Source: Flavisphingomonas formosensis (GTDB lineage: Bacteria > Pseudomonadota > Alphaproteobacteria > Sphingomonadales > Sphingomonadaceae). Taken from it: DNA of 64,000 nt. The notes beneath the pieces were generated by a model, which was not told the origin of the DNA, did no database searches, and saw nothing but the letters and a program-made list of their open reading frames with translations. The stretch spans positions 1 to 64,000 of the forward strand of contig NZ_WRPK01000003.1 of the NCBI RefSeq assembly GCF_009755815.1, written 5' to 3'. The translations under genes and the position numbers were made by a program. How positions within the stretch are numbered: position 1 is the stretch's first letter; each line of letters begins with the position of its first letter. Below are positions 1 through 7,694 of the stretch, in pieces.

Positions 1-320
1 CGCTGCCGGCGCCTGAGGCTCGCCACCACCGAACCCGTGAGGGTTCGCAAGGCCGACCGGCCGCCCGAGCTTATGCGAGGATAGCCAAAGCGACGGATGT
101 CGCTGCCGGCGCCTGAGGCTCGCCACCACCGAACCCGTGAGGGTTCGCAAGGCCGACCGGCCGCCGGAGCTTATGCGAGGATAGCCAAAGCGACGGACGT
201 CGCTGCCGGCGCCTGAGGCTCGCCACCACCGAACCCATGAGGGTTCGCAAGGCCGACCGGCCGCCCGAGCTTATGCGAGGATAGCCAAAGCGACGGATGT
301 CGCTGCCGGCGCCTGAGGCT
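1..320. repeat. Tandem 100-bp direct repeat, three full copies plus 20 bp
   Basis: Three head-to-tail units of exactly 100 bp (1-100, 101-200, 201-300) are followed by 20 bp of a fourth. The copies differ at only a few bases: copy 2 has C to G near 166 and T to C near 198, and copy 3 has G to A near 237. Each unit holds a small hairpin, CGAACCC-GTGA-GGGTTCG (30-47 in copy 1); the copy 3 change falls in its loop. The array lies directly beyond the 3' end of the tRNA-Leu gene and may continue past the left edge. I see no convincing gene in it. It could be a local amplification, a tRNA-trailer repeat or a trace of an integration site. Confidence 0.9.
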
Positions 321-331
321 CAAACATAAAG

Positions 332-416
332 TGGTGCGGGCGGTCGGGCTCGAACCGACACTCCTTGCGGAACCGGATTTTGAGTCCGGCGCGTCTACCA
401 ATTTCACCACGCCCGC
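332..416 (-). tRNA. tRNA-Leu, anticodon CAA
   Basis: Read on the minus strand this is an 85-nt tRNA with encoded CCA. The acceptor stem GCGGGCG (410-416) pairs with CGCCCGC (336-342). The T arm carries GTTCGAG. The anticodon stem CCGGA/TCCGG encloses loop CTCAAAA, giving anticodon CAA, which decodes UUG. The long variable arm is typical of leucine tRNAs. The 100-bp repeat array starts 11 bp beyond its 3' end. Confidence 0.95.
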
Positions 417-649
417 ATGCCGATGGGCAAGATGCCATCGATCGACGTGCCGCCGCTATAAGCGAGCGATCCGGCGATTTCCAGATAGGAGTTTGCGGCG
501 CCGCCGCGCCTATCGTTTGGCGGCTTGCGCCAGTTCCTGCTCGCGCTCGGCCGGCGCCTGCGAGATGAAGCGGCCCCTGAAATTGCCAATGAATGCTCGC
601 GATCGAAGGTCGGGAGCGCCCCCGTACCGCCAGGTTTGGCGAGTGCGGT

Positions 650-1309
650 TCAGCCGGCGCGACGGCGCTGCACGGCAGGGGTGAGGTCATGGGCCTCGAT
701 GAAGCGATGGAGCTGCCGCGCGAGCAGGCGCGCTGCCATGTCCGGCTCGACCAACGAAAAACCCGCGCTGAGCATGAAGGCGTTGTTCATGATGTGCATA
801 ACGAGCATCCAGGCCTCGGCCCAGCGCTCCTTTTCTTCGGCATTCCCCGTGAACGCGAAGGCGGGAATGTCCTTGCCGAGTTCGCCCATCAGGCTCGGCG
901 CGATCGACTGGAGCCGCTCCGTTGCTTCCGGCTCGAACACGCCGACTTCCAGCATCATGCGGGTGATCGGATTGCCGTTATAATAGTCGATGAGACGGTG
1001 GACCCACGCCAGCACCGCGTCCGCGTCGTGGAAGTCGGTCTCGGTCAGGGATCCCCACATCCGCCTGGATTTCTCCATCTGGCGGACGAAGATATCCATG
1101 GCGATGTCGAGCTTGCCGTCGAAATGCTTGTAGAAGGTGCGGCGGGTGACTCCGGCGCCCTTGGCGATATCGTCCACCGAGACGGCGACATAGCCGCGCT
1201 CGCGCAGCAACCCCTCCGCGGATTCGCGCAGATTGCCGAGATTATTCTCCTTGCGGGCCGCGGCGAACCGGCTGATGCCGGCGGTGCGCGGCTGGCTCTG
1301 TATCGTCAT
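650..1309 (-). CDS. TetR/AcrR family transcriptional regulator
   Basis: A 219-residue protein with a TetR-type N-terminal helix-turn-helix at residues 40-66, including the signature TRRTFYKHF. A helical C-terminal ligand-binding and dimerisation domain follows. The start at 1309 (MTIQSQ) is preferred over an in-frame ATG 20 codons upstream because the extra residues do not look like TetR sequence. It is divergent from the SDR at 1534, so that SDR is an obvious candidate target. The inducer cannot be read from the sequence. A hydrophobic CoA thioester or terpenoid is plausible given the neighbouring catabolic genes. Confidence 0.85.
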   Translation of the reverse strand: MTIQSQPRTAGISRFAAARKENNLGNLRESAEGLLRERGYVAVSVDDIAKGAGVTRRTFYKHFDGKLDIAMDIFVRQMEKSRRMWGSLTETDFHDADAVLAWVHRLIDYYNGNPITRMMLEVGVFEPEATERLQSIAPSLMGELGKDIPAFAFTGNAEEKERWAEAWMLVMHIMNNAFMLSAGFSLVEPDMAARLLARQLHRFIEAHDLTPAVQRRRAG

Positions 1310-1533
1310 GGGCTCAGCATGGCACGGGCGTGAAACCAGGGAAAGCCCGGCGCCGGCGTCAGTCGTCACGCCATGGATCCGATCGTCGTTCCGAGCCAGG
1401 CTGCATTATGGGGCCACGAAGTGCCGGCCTGCCGATCGATGTCCGGCACCTGTCACTTTCGGATCTGGCCTGGCACATGCGGGCCGGGCAGCACGGCCGC
1501 CGCAGACGATTGCATGGAAGGCGGGGAGGGATG

Positions 1534-2334
1534 ATGGCTGGGCCTTTGGCGGGAAAGACGGCGCTCGTGACGGGCGCCAGCGGGGGGATCGGCGCGGCGA
1601 CCGCTGTGCGCCTGGCGGGAATGGGGGCGACCCTCGTCGTCCATGGCCGCAATGCCGACCGCACCCATGCGACGGCGGACATGGTGCGGTCTGCGGGGGG
1701 CGCGGCGCATGTAGCGATCGGCAGCCTTTCGAGCGATGCCGAGGCGGCCGAGGTGATCGCGACGACGCGTGCTGCGGTCGGCACGATCGATATATTGGTC
1801 AACAATGCCGGCGGCGATTCCGCCCAGCAGGGCCTGGCCCGATGGTTCGACGCCTCGCCGGCGGACTGGCTGGCGACCTATGATTCCAATGTCGGCTCGA
1901 TGGTGCGCCTCACCCATGCCTTCGCGCCGGAGATGAAGGAGCGCGGGTGGGGACGCATCATCCTCCTGTCCAGCGGCATCGTCTCCTTCCCGATGGCGCA
2001 GATCCCGGATTATCAGGGCGCGAAGGCGGCGATCCGGAACATGACGCGTACCTTGATGAAGGCGTTGATCCGCAGCGGCGTGACCGTGAACTGCATCAGC
2101 CCCGGTTTCGTGCTGACCGAGACCAACACGCGCTGGGTGCGGGCCATGGCGAAGGGCAAGCTGGACTCCGAGGAATGGGCCGATATCGAGGCATGGGCCG
2201 CGCGCAAGCTGGTGCCCTGCGCCAGCGGGCGACTGGGCCGGCCGGAGGATATTGCCTCGGCCATCGCCTTCCTGGCGCATCCCGAAAATGATTTCGTCAA
2301 CGGCGTCGACATCCAGATCGACGGCGGCGGCTGA
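1534..2334 (+). CDS. Short-chain dehydrogenase/reductase (SDR)
   Basis: A 266-residue classical SDR, cytoplasmic and NAD(P)-dependent. The cofactor loop TGASGGIG is at 13-20, NNAG near 90-93, and the catalytic Ser at 146/147 with Tyr160 and Lys164. The ATG at 1534 sits 4 nt after GGAGG; the ATG at 1531 would be too close. It is a clear paralogue of the SDR at 28118-28924: both share GSLSSDAEAA and the run KERGWGR, and both read PDYQxAK at the active site. The substrate is unknown; a hydroxy or keto group on a polycyclic substrate is inferred from context. Confidence 0.85.
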   Translation: MAGPLAGKTALVTGASGGIGAATAVRLAGMGATLVVHGRNADRTHATADMVRSAGGAAHVAIGSLSSDAEAAEVIATTRAAVGTIDILVNNAGGDSAQQGLARWFDASPADWLATYDSNVGSMVRLTHAFAPEMKERGWGRIILLSSGIVSFPMAQIPDYQGAKAAIRNMTRTLMKALIRSGVTVNCISPGFVLTETNTRWVRAMAKGKLDSEEWADIEAWAARKLVPCASGRLGRPEDIASAIAFLAHPENDFVNGVDIQIDGGG

Positions 2335-2471
2335 TCGGGCCTTTTTCAGCCTTGCTGGGTGCGATGCTATTCGCGCATCCCGAATGGGCGGCTCGCACAC
2401 GGCAAAGGGCTCTCTTGCGGTCCGGCGCGCGGTGGCTAGGGTCGCGGCGAATCCCTGAAGGAGGAAAGCCG

Positions 2472-3002
2472 ATGCCGCTCTACGCTATCGATGGCAAGTC
2501 ACCGATCTTGCCGGAAGATGGGTCGAGCTGGATCGCGCCGTCCGCCGATGTGATCGGCGATGCGCATCTCGGCCGCGAGGCGACGATCTGGTTCGGGGCC
2601 GTGGTGCGCGCGGACAATACCCCGATCCTGATCGGCGATCGCACGAACATCCAGGATGGCGCGATGTTGCATTCCGATCCGGACAGCCCGCTGACCATCG
2701 GTGCCGGCTGCACCATCGGCCATCACGCCATCCTGCACGGCTGCACCGTCGGCGACAATGTGCTGATCGGCATGGGGGCGACCGTGCTCAACGGCGCTGT
2801 GATCGGGGACAATTGCCTGGTCGGCGCCAACGCGCTCGTCACCGAGGGCAAGAGCTTCCCAGCCGGCAGCCTGATCGTCGGCGCGCCGGCCAAGGCGGTG
2901 CGCACGCTCGACGACGCGCAGATCGCCGGTCTGCGTGCTTCGGCAACGGGCTATGTCGATCGCCGCGCCCGCTATGCCGCAGGGCTCGAGCGCGTCGGCT
3001 GA
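2472..3002 (+). CDS. Gamma-carbonic-anhydrase-like hexapeptide-repeat protein
   Basis: A 176-residue left-handed beta-helix protein of the YrdA/PaaY group, built of repeated [LIV]-G-x4 hexapeptides. The histidines expected to bind zinc are visible in AMLHSD and GHHAILHG. Members of this family show weak carbonic anhydrase or CoA-thioesterase-like activity (PaaY), and the exact activity cannot be told here. GAAGGAGG lies about 10 nt before the ATG. A second, longer relative sits inside the steroid operon at 45493-46146. It follows the SDR at 1534 by 137 bp and ends 7 bp from the convergent gene at 3010. Confidence 0.85.
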   Translation: MPLYAIDGKSPILPEDGSSWIAPSADVIGDAHLGREATIWFGAVVRADNTPILIGDRTNIQDGAMLHSDPDSPLTIGAGCTIGHHAILHGCTVGDNVLIGMGATVLNGAVIGDNCLVGANALVTEGKSFPAGSLIVGAPAKAVRTLDDAQIAGLRASATGYVDRRARYAAGLERVG

Positions 3003-3009
3003 GCGCCGC

Positions 3010-3270
3010 TCAATCCCGCTCCATCCGCCAGGCCGCCGACAGATAATCCTCCGCCGCGCGGCGCAGGCGCGGTTCGTCAAATGCTTCGGCTGGCGGCGGC
3101 GCGATGCCGAAGGTTTCCATCAGCGTCCACAGCGCGAAGCGGCGGCCCGGCTCCTGCTCGACGCCGAAATCGATCGCAAGCCTCTCCTTGCCGGTGGCTA
3201 GCGTCGCCTCGTCGAGAGTCTCGGGATCGTCCGAGCCGAAATAGTGGAGCAGCAGCGTGTCGAGATCCAT
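3010..3270 (-). CDS. Small conserved-type hypothetical protein
   Basis: An 86-residue acidic cytoplasmic protein (starts MDLDTLLLHYFG, ends AAWRMERD) with no signal peptide or membrane segment. I do not recognise a named domain. It reads as a compact helical protein with normal composition and codon use, and it fills the space between two well-supported genes. It runs tail to tail with the hexapeptide-repeat gene. No function is proposed. Confidence 0.55.
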   Translation of the reverse strand: MDLDTLLLHYFGSDDPETLDEATLATGKERLAIDFGVEQEPGRRFALWTLMETFGIAPPPAEAFDEPRLRRAAEDYLSAAWRMERD

Positions 3271-3485
3271 GGCGGCAGTCCTGGTCGGCGTCGATTGGAG
3301 TTGGGTCTGCTACACGGTTTGGGCGGGACGGGGAACGTACGAAAGACCGGCCTTTCCAGAGTTGATGACATGAAGTTCATTTTTCGTGGAACCATCCGGG
3401 CCGAAGCGAATTGTTACGGGTTCGTATCGCGTGACTTGAATTGTCGCGTGCTGACCGGGTTGAACGACAAAGAAAGGAGCAGATC

Positions 3486-3875
3486 ATGAAGGGCTTCCTC
3501 GTTTCCGCGCTCATGGCGTGCCTGATCGGCGTGGCCGCGGCCCCGGAGGCGGCGCTTGCGCGACCCCATGATCATGATCGCCGTGACCGTGGCTGGCGTG
3601 GCGACCGGAACGACGGCTGGGATCCCGCTCGCCACTATCATCGCGGCAATTATCGCGCGCGCCGCTTGGGCCGTGACGATCGCATCTATCGCGGCGGCGA
3701 CGGCCGCTACTATTGCCGCCGGAACGACGGCACGACGGGCCTCGTGATCGGCGGCATCGCCGGCGGCCTGCTGGGCAATGCGATCGGCGGCGATACGCTC
3801 GGCACGTTGCTGGGCGCGGGCGGCGGCGCGGTGCTCGGCCGTTCGATCGATCGCGGGAACGTTCGCTGCCGCTGA
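3486..3875 (+). CDS. Secreted glycine-zipper (2TM) protein
   Basis: A 129-residue envelope protein. An N-terminal signal peptide (residues 1-25, cleavage expected after AALA) is followed by a His/Arg/Asp-rich linker with repeated RDRGWRGDR-like stretches. A C-terminal glycine zipper (GGIAGGLLGNAIGGDTLG, about residues 88-105) is typical of outer-membrane lipoprotein-like or surface-antigen 2TM proteins. AAGGAGCAG precedes the ATG. The 215 bp upstream hold its promoter region; I see no clear operator. A strong hairpin terminator follows the stop codon. Confidence 0.75.
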   Translation: MKGFLVSALMACLIGVAAAPEAALARPHDHDRRDRGWRGDRNDGWDPARHYHRGNYRARRLGRDDRIYRGGDGRYYCRRNDGTTGLVIGGIAGGLLGNAIGGDTLGTLLGAGGGAVLGRSIDRGNVRCR

Positions 3876-3899
3876 CAGCTCGGGCTTTTTGGCGATTGC

Positions 3900-3932
3900 A
3901 AAGGGCCGGGCACGTCATGCGCCCGGCCCTTT
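3900..3932 (+). terminator. Intrinsic terminator after the glycine-zipper gene
   Basis: A perfect 12-bp stem, AAAGGGCCGGGC / GCCCGGCCCTTT, with a 9-nt loop and a following TTTGTCTT, lies 25 bp past the stop codon at 3875. Confidence 0.8.
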
Positions 3933-3962
3933 GTCTTGCCGCCGCTACCCGCCAAAAAAGAA

Positions 3963-3991
3963 CCGCCCCGGTGCACGGGGCACCGGGGCGG
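3963..3991 (-). terminator. Intrinsic terminator after the Coq4-family gene
   Basis: A 12-bp stem, CCGCCCCGGTGC / GCACCGGGGCGG, is followed on the minus strand by TTCTTTTTTGG. It lies 20 bp beyond the stop of the minus-strand gene at 4012. Confidence 0.8.
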
Positions 3992-4011
3992 CCTGACGAA
4001 AACCGGTCTGC

Positions 4012-4905
4012 TTATTCGGCGGCGACGGCGTGGCCGTGATCGTCATTGGCCGAGCGCGGATCTTCGCTGAGCGCCGTGGTGTACTTCCAGTAGCCGGACG
4101 GCGGGGCCGCGGTGATACCAAGTTCCTCGCGCAGATCGACGATCTTCCAATCGAGATAGTCGCGATAGGGCACGAGGAAGAGCGGATATTTCCAGTTGCG
4201 GCCCTGCGCGGCGCCGATGTCCTCGGCCTCCATCTCGAGCACCAGGCTCTCAGGGTAGAAGAGCGAGCTCTTCATATAGGTCTTGGCGCGCAGATAGCAC
4301 ATGGTGCGTAGGAAAAAGGCCGCGAGCTCCGGCTTGAAATATTTGCAGGTGGCGCGCAGGTTCGCCGCCAGCAGCGCGATCTCGCCGCAATGATCCGTCT
4401 CGAAACCGGTGATCATATGCTCGATGTCGTGCGTGTGGGTGCGCTCTTTCAGGTAGAAGTCGAAGTCGCTCTGGATTTCCATGCCCTGATAGAAATGGTC
4501 GATATTATAGCCGCTATGGGCCAGGAAATCGTAGATCACCGCGCGCAGCGTGCCGGGCTCGCCGCCCTTCACTTCGTCCACGGTGAAGTTCGAGAGCTTG
4601 CGGCCCTCCAGCCAGTTCTTGAATTCCGGCAGGCGCGCCTTTTCTTCCTCGAAGAGCTGCATGAGCTTGGGATAATCCTCCAGCTCCATCATGATCTTCA
4701 CGACATTCGGAATGTAGGCGGTATTGGGCAGATCCGCACCGTTGCGACGCAGCATCTCCTGCGCGATCAGCGAGCGCAACTCGGGATGGTTCAGATAGGG
4801 CGAGGAGCTGATCAGGGTCGAGCTCTCCGTGGTGATTTTCGGCCCGCTGCCATTGTAGTAAGCGAGGTCGGCGTCGCTGACCTTCGATGCAATCTCAGTG
4901 CCCAT
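4012..4905 (-). CDS. Coq4-family protein
   Basis: A 297-residue protein. The region HTHDIEH...HCGE matches the Coq4 zinc-binding signature HDxxHx11E. Coq4 is a scaffold and C1-decarboxylation protein of ubiquinone synthesis in eukaryotes. Bacterial paralogues of unknown role are common in sphingomonads and often sit in terpenoid or steroid degradation regions. The start at 4905 has GGAGAG 6 nt upstream; an in-frame ATG at 4920 lacks a good site. It is preceded by the haloalkane-dehalogenase-like gene on the same strand and followed by its own terminator. A catabolic rather than quinone-synthesis role is inference. Confidence 0.75.
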   Translation of the reverse strand: MGTEIASKVSDADLAYYNGSGPKITTESSTLISSSPYLNHPELRSLIAQEMLRRNGADLPNTAYIPNVVKIMMELEDYPKLMQLFEEEKARLPEFKNWLEGRKLSNFTVDEVKGGEPGTLRAVIYDFLAHSGYNIDHFYQGMEIQSDFDFYLKERTHTHDIEHMITGFETDHCGEIALLAANLRATCKYFKPELAAFFLRTMCYLRAKTYMKSSLFYPESLVLEMEAEDIGAAQGRNWKYPLFLVPYRDYLDWKIVDLREELGITAAPPSGYWKYTTALSEDPRSANDDHGHAVAAE

Positions 4906-5061
4906 ATCTGTCTCTCCCATGCGTCCGGCCGACGCCGCCGCGAATCCGAACGCGGCCTGCACTGCCGGGAGCCAATTTCGAAACTAATTTCCGAATTGGC
5001 GATCGGCAAGCCCCATGCGCAGCCGGCAGACGCGATTCCGGAGCAACGTGCCGGATTTGTG

Positions 5062-6009
5062 TCAATTGCGTAGGCGATTGCGTTCCAGGAAATCGAGCAC
5101 GACGCCGGCAAGGGCTTCGCCTTGCTCTTCCTGCAGGAAATGCCCGGCCCCGGCGATTCGGCTATGGGGCTGACCCTTCGCGCCGGGAACGCGCGTTTGG
5201 AAGACGGTCTCCCAGGCAATGGTCGAAGGATCGCTGTCGCTATAGGCGGTGAGGAAAGGCTTTTCGAAGCCCTCCAGCACCGTCCACGCACGGCGATTTG
5301 CCTCCAGCCCCTCGTCGCCTTCGGCCACAGGGATCCCGCAGGTGATCTGGGATGGACCCGCTTTGTAGCGAGCGTCGGGAAAAGGCGCCTCATAGGCGGC
5401 GATCACGCCGGGACCGGGCTCGGTGACGAAGGTAGCGGCAATCACCGGGCCGATGGGAAGATCGGTGGCGGTGCGACATGTTTCCATCCAGTTCGCGATC
5501 GTCTCGCCTGGCCAGGGGGAGACGCCGCGCGGCGGGGCTTCGCAATTCTGCAGCAGCGTGTTGGCGGTGACCACGCCCGCGAAGCGTTCGGGCATTTCGG
5601 AGAGCACCCGCAGCCCGATCGGGCCACCCCAATCCTGGCAGACGAGGATGATGCGATCGAGATCCAGCGCCTGCACCAGTTCGCGGATCCAGCCGGTGAA
5701 GCGATCGAAGCCGTAATCCTCCCGCCGCATCGGTTTGTCCGACCGGCCGAAGCCGATCATGTCCGGCGCTACCGCGCGGTAGCCGGCGGCGGTGATAGGT
5801 CCGATCAGCTTGCGGTAGAGGAAGCTCCAGGTCGGCTCGCCGTGCAGCATCAGGACGACCGGCGCGTCACGCGGCCCTTCGTCGAGATAATGCATGCGGA
5901 GCGGGCCGAGCGCGCTCGAAACCTCCGCATAATGCGGCTCGAACGGGAAGTCCGGCAGATCGGCGAAGCGCTCGTCCGGCGTGCGCAATATGCCTTTCCG
6001 TACTTCCAT
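5062..6009 (-). CDS. Haloalkane-dehalogenase-like alpha/beta hydrolase (HLD-I type)
   Basis: A 315-residue alpha/beta-hydrolase closely resembling class I haloalkane dehalogenases such as DhlA/DmbA. Visible features are HGEPTW (56-61), GFGRSDKP (86-93), nucleophile Asp126 in CQDWGG, halide-binding candidates Trp127 and Trp174, acid Asp260 and catalytic His290 in GAGHF. Members hydrolyse carbon-halogen bonds to alcohol plus halide. Many uncharacterised sphingomonad relatives sit in catabolic clusters, so the natural substrate may not be halogenated. GGGAAGGGA precedes the ATG. It is divergent from the SnoaL gene at 6089 across an 80-bp region with an inverted TGCGTA/TACGCA pair. Confidence 0.8.
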   Translation of the reverse strand: MEVRKGILRTPDERFADLPDFPFEPHYAEVSSALGPLRMHYLDEGPRDAPVVLMLHGEPTWSFLYRKLIGPITAAGYRAVAPDMIGFGRSDKPMRREDYGFDRFTGWIRELVQALDLDRIILVCQDWGGPIGLRVLSEMPERFAGVVTANTLLQNCEAPPRGVSPWPGETIANWMETCRTATDLPIGPVIAATFVTEPGPGVIAAYEAPFPDARYKAGPSQITCGIPVAEGDEGLEANRRAWTVLEGFEKPFLTAYSDSDPSTIAWETVFQTRVPGAKGQPHSRIAGAGHFLQEEQGEALAGVVLDFLERNRLRN

Positions 6010-6026
6010 GGTAGAATCCCTTCCCG

Positions 6027-6059
6027 TTTGCGTATGGCTATGCCAATCTGATTACGCAT
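6027..6059. promoter_or_regulatory. Inverted TGCGTA/TACGCA pair in a divergent promoter
   Basis: TGCGTA (6029-6034) and TACGCA (6053-6058) face each other across 18 bp in the 79-bp gap between divergent genes starting at 6009 and 6089. The spacing puts the half-sites on one DNA face, as expected for a dimeric or tetrameric repressor. The same hexamer recurs in other intergenic regions of this window. Confidence 0.4.
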
Positions 6060-6088
6060 AAGCATCTGCGCGAACAAGGAGGATGGCG

Positions 6089-6532
6089 ATGTCGGACTGC
6101 GATCGGTGGGCGATCATGGACCAGCTCGGGCGCTTCGCCCGCATGCTCGACGGCCGCCGCTGGGAGAGCGTGGGGGAGGTGTTCGCGGACGAGGTGACGT
6201 TCAACTATGGCGACGGCCGCGAGCAGGACGGGATCGATGCGATGCGCGATCAGTTCCGCCAGTTCCTCGATGTCTGCGGCCCATCCCAGCATCTCCTCGG
6301 CAGCGTGATGATCGAGCTGGACGGGGACAGCGCGGTGAGCCGCGCCTATGTCCAGGCCCGCCATCAGGGCGCGGGCGCGCGCAGCCACCTCTATCTGGAT
6401 ACCAACGGCGAATATGTCGATCGCTGGGAGCGCAAGCCGCAGGGCTGGCGGATCGTGCGCCGCGACTGCAGCTGGGCGATGCACAAGGGCGATTTCTCGG
6501 TGCTCCTCGCGCCCGAAGAGGCGACGGCGTAA
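6089..6532 (+). CDS. SnoaL-like (NTF2-fold) protein
   Basis: A 147-residue protein of the SnoaL_4/NTF2 fold: an N-terminal helix pair with RxxDGRRWESVGEVFADEV, then a curved beta-sheet ending VRRDCSWAMHKGDF. Members include steroid isomerases, polyketide cyclases, dehydratases and non-catalytic binding proteins. No specific catalytic pair can be assigned here. The ATG at 6089 stands 6 nt after GGAGG, and the ATG at 6083 is too close to it. It is the first of five NTF2-fold proteins in the window (others at 27425, 28921, 33123 and 41810). Confidence 0.75.
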   Translation: MSDCDRWAIMDQLGRFARMLDGRRWESVGEVFADEVTFNYGDGREQDGIDAMRDQFRQFLDVCGPSQHLLGSVMIELDGDSAVSRAYVQARHQGAGARSHLYLDTNGEYVDRWERKPQGWRIVRRDCSWAMHKGDFSVLLAPEEATA

Positions 6533-6580
6533 CGCTTTACCTTGCCAGCCGGGAAGATCGCGGCCCATTTCTTGCCGTAT

Positions 6581-6663
6581 GTGCTGAGCCTGTCGAAGCA
6601 CTCCCTTCTGATTCACGCCCTTAAAAGCAAGGAAAGGACTTCGACGAGCTTAGCCTGAACGGG
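6581..6663. repeat. Dispersed inverted repeat (GTCGAAG family), copy 1
   Basis: Arms GCTGAGCCTGTCGAAG and CTTCGACGAGCTTAGC enclose CTCCCTTCTGATTC...CCTTAA. A second copy with the same core (TGTCGAAGTGCTCCCTTCTTTTCGTCCCTTAA) lies at 38341-38420. Both lie downstream of genes. This looks like a genome-wide intergenic palindromic element. Confidence 0.75.
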
Positions 6664-6725
6664 ATCGAGTCACGATCGCCGTGGTTTGGGACTATCGGAG
6701 AACGGGACGGAGGGACGCCCCTGAT

Positions 6726-7694
6726 TCAGGCCTCTCTGCGGAAACACTCCGCCACGAACCGCCCCACCGTCTCGGCAAGATCGCGATCCTCGGGGGCGCC
6801 GCCGAAGCCTCCGTGGGGCATGCCCTCGAAGATGTGCATCTCCACCGGCACGCCGGCCTTCAGCAGGGCGCGGTGCATGCGCACCACGTTGGAGAGGAAC
6901 AGGTCGCGCGTGCCGGCCTGCAGCAGGGTGGGCGGGAAGCCCTTGGCGAAATCGCCGAACAGCGGCGAGAGATAGGGTTGGGCGAGGTCCTCGCCCGCTG
7001 CATAGAGCCGGTTGGCCGGCATCAGCGGGCTGCGCAGCATCACGTCGATGCCGCGCAGCGTGATGAAGCTGTCGCCGGATTCGGTGAGGTCGAGCTCGGG
7101 CGTCAGCAGCACCAGCCCGGCCGGCAGCGGCAGCCCCTCGTCCCGCGCCCGCAGCGCCAGCGCCGCGGCGAGATTGCCGCCGGCCGATGCGCCGCCGACC
7201 ACGATGCGCTCCGGCGGATAGCGGTCGAGCAGATGGCGGTAGACGGTGAGGCAGTCGTCCAGCGCGGCCGGATAGGGATGATCCGGCGGCATGCGATAAT
7301 CGGGCGAATAGGTGTCGACGCCGACGCGCGAGGCCATCATGAGGCCCATGAGCCGGGTCGCCTCGCCCGCCAGCATCACGAGGCCGCCGCCATGGATGTC
7401 GAGATAGACGCGATCGCCCGGCGCACCCTCCGGCGTCGCCACAAAGGTGGTGACGCCGCCTGCTGAGATGGTCTCGCGAGCGAAGCCGGGAAGGGCGTCG
7501 AGCGGCCGCAGCATCGGCAGGACGCTCTCCTCCGCCTCGGCGATCGCGCGTTTCCACGCCACGGGATCATTGCCCTCCGGCATTCCTCCCCGCGCCGGAC
7601 TGTCGGCGATCGCCGCGAACAGCGCCTGCGCTTCCGGGCTCATCGAGGCGGGAAGCGGGATGTCCCGCGCAGGCAGGCGGATGATGCCGGTCAT
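6726..7694 (-). CDS. Alpha/beta hydrolase, hormone-sensitive-lipase (HSL) family esterase
   Basis: A 322-residue esterase. The HSL oxyanion motif HGGG (DIHGGGLVM) comes before nucleophile motif GGASAGG. The C-terminal acid and His lie in GTRDLFL and GMPHGGFG. Such enzymes hydrolyse short- to medium-chain esters and lactones in the cytoplasm. The start at 7694 overlaps the stop of the upstream SDR by ATGA, so the two are translationally coupled; an in-frame upstream extension is Arg-rich and unlikely. It may hydrolyse an ester or lactone formed by the neighbouring redox enzymes (inference). Confidence 0.82.
   Translation of the reverse strand: MTGIIRLPARDIPLPASMSPEAQALFAAIADSPARGGMPEGNDPVAWKRAIAEAEESVLPMLRPLDALPGFARETISAGGVTTFVATPEGAPGDRVYLDIHGGGLVMLAGEATRLMGLMMASRVGVDTYSPDYRMPPDHPYPAALDDCLTVYRHLLDRYPPERIVVGGASAGGNLAAALALRARDEGLPLPAGLVLLTPELDLTESGDSFITLRGIDVMLRSPLMPANRLYAAGEDLAQPYLSPLFGDFAKGFPPTLLQAGTRDLFLSNVVRMHRALLKAGVPVEMHIFEGMPHGGFGGAPEDRDLAETVGRFVAECFRREA

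Noticed and set aside
1-320. CRISPR array
   Set aside because: The units are 100-bp direct repeats without unique spacers, and there are no cas genes.
171-690. Small open frames running through the tandem repeat and tRNA
   Set aside because: They are made from repeat units and the tRNA complement and share an identical repeat-encoded end; no ribosome binding site.
3388-3415. EcfG-like promoter GGAAC...GTT before the glycine-zipper gene
   Set aside because: The spacing is 19 bp and the second box reads TGTT, so it does not fit GGAAC-N16/17-CGTT.
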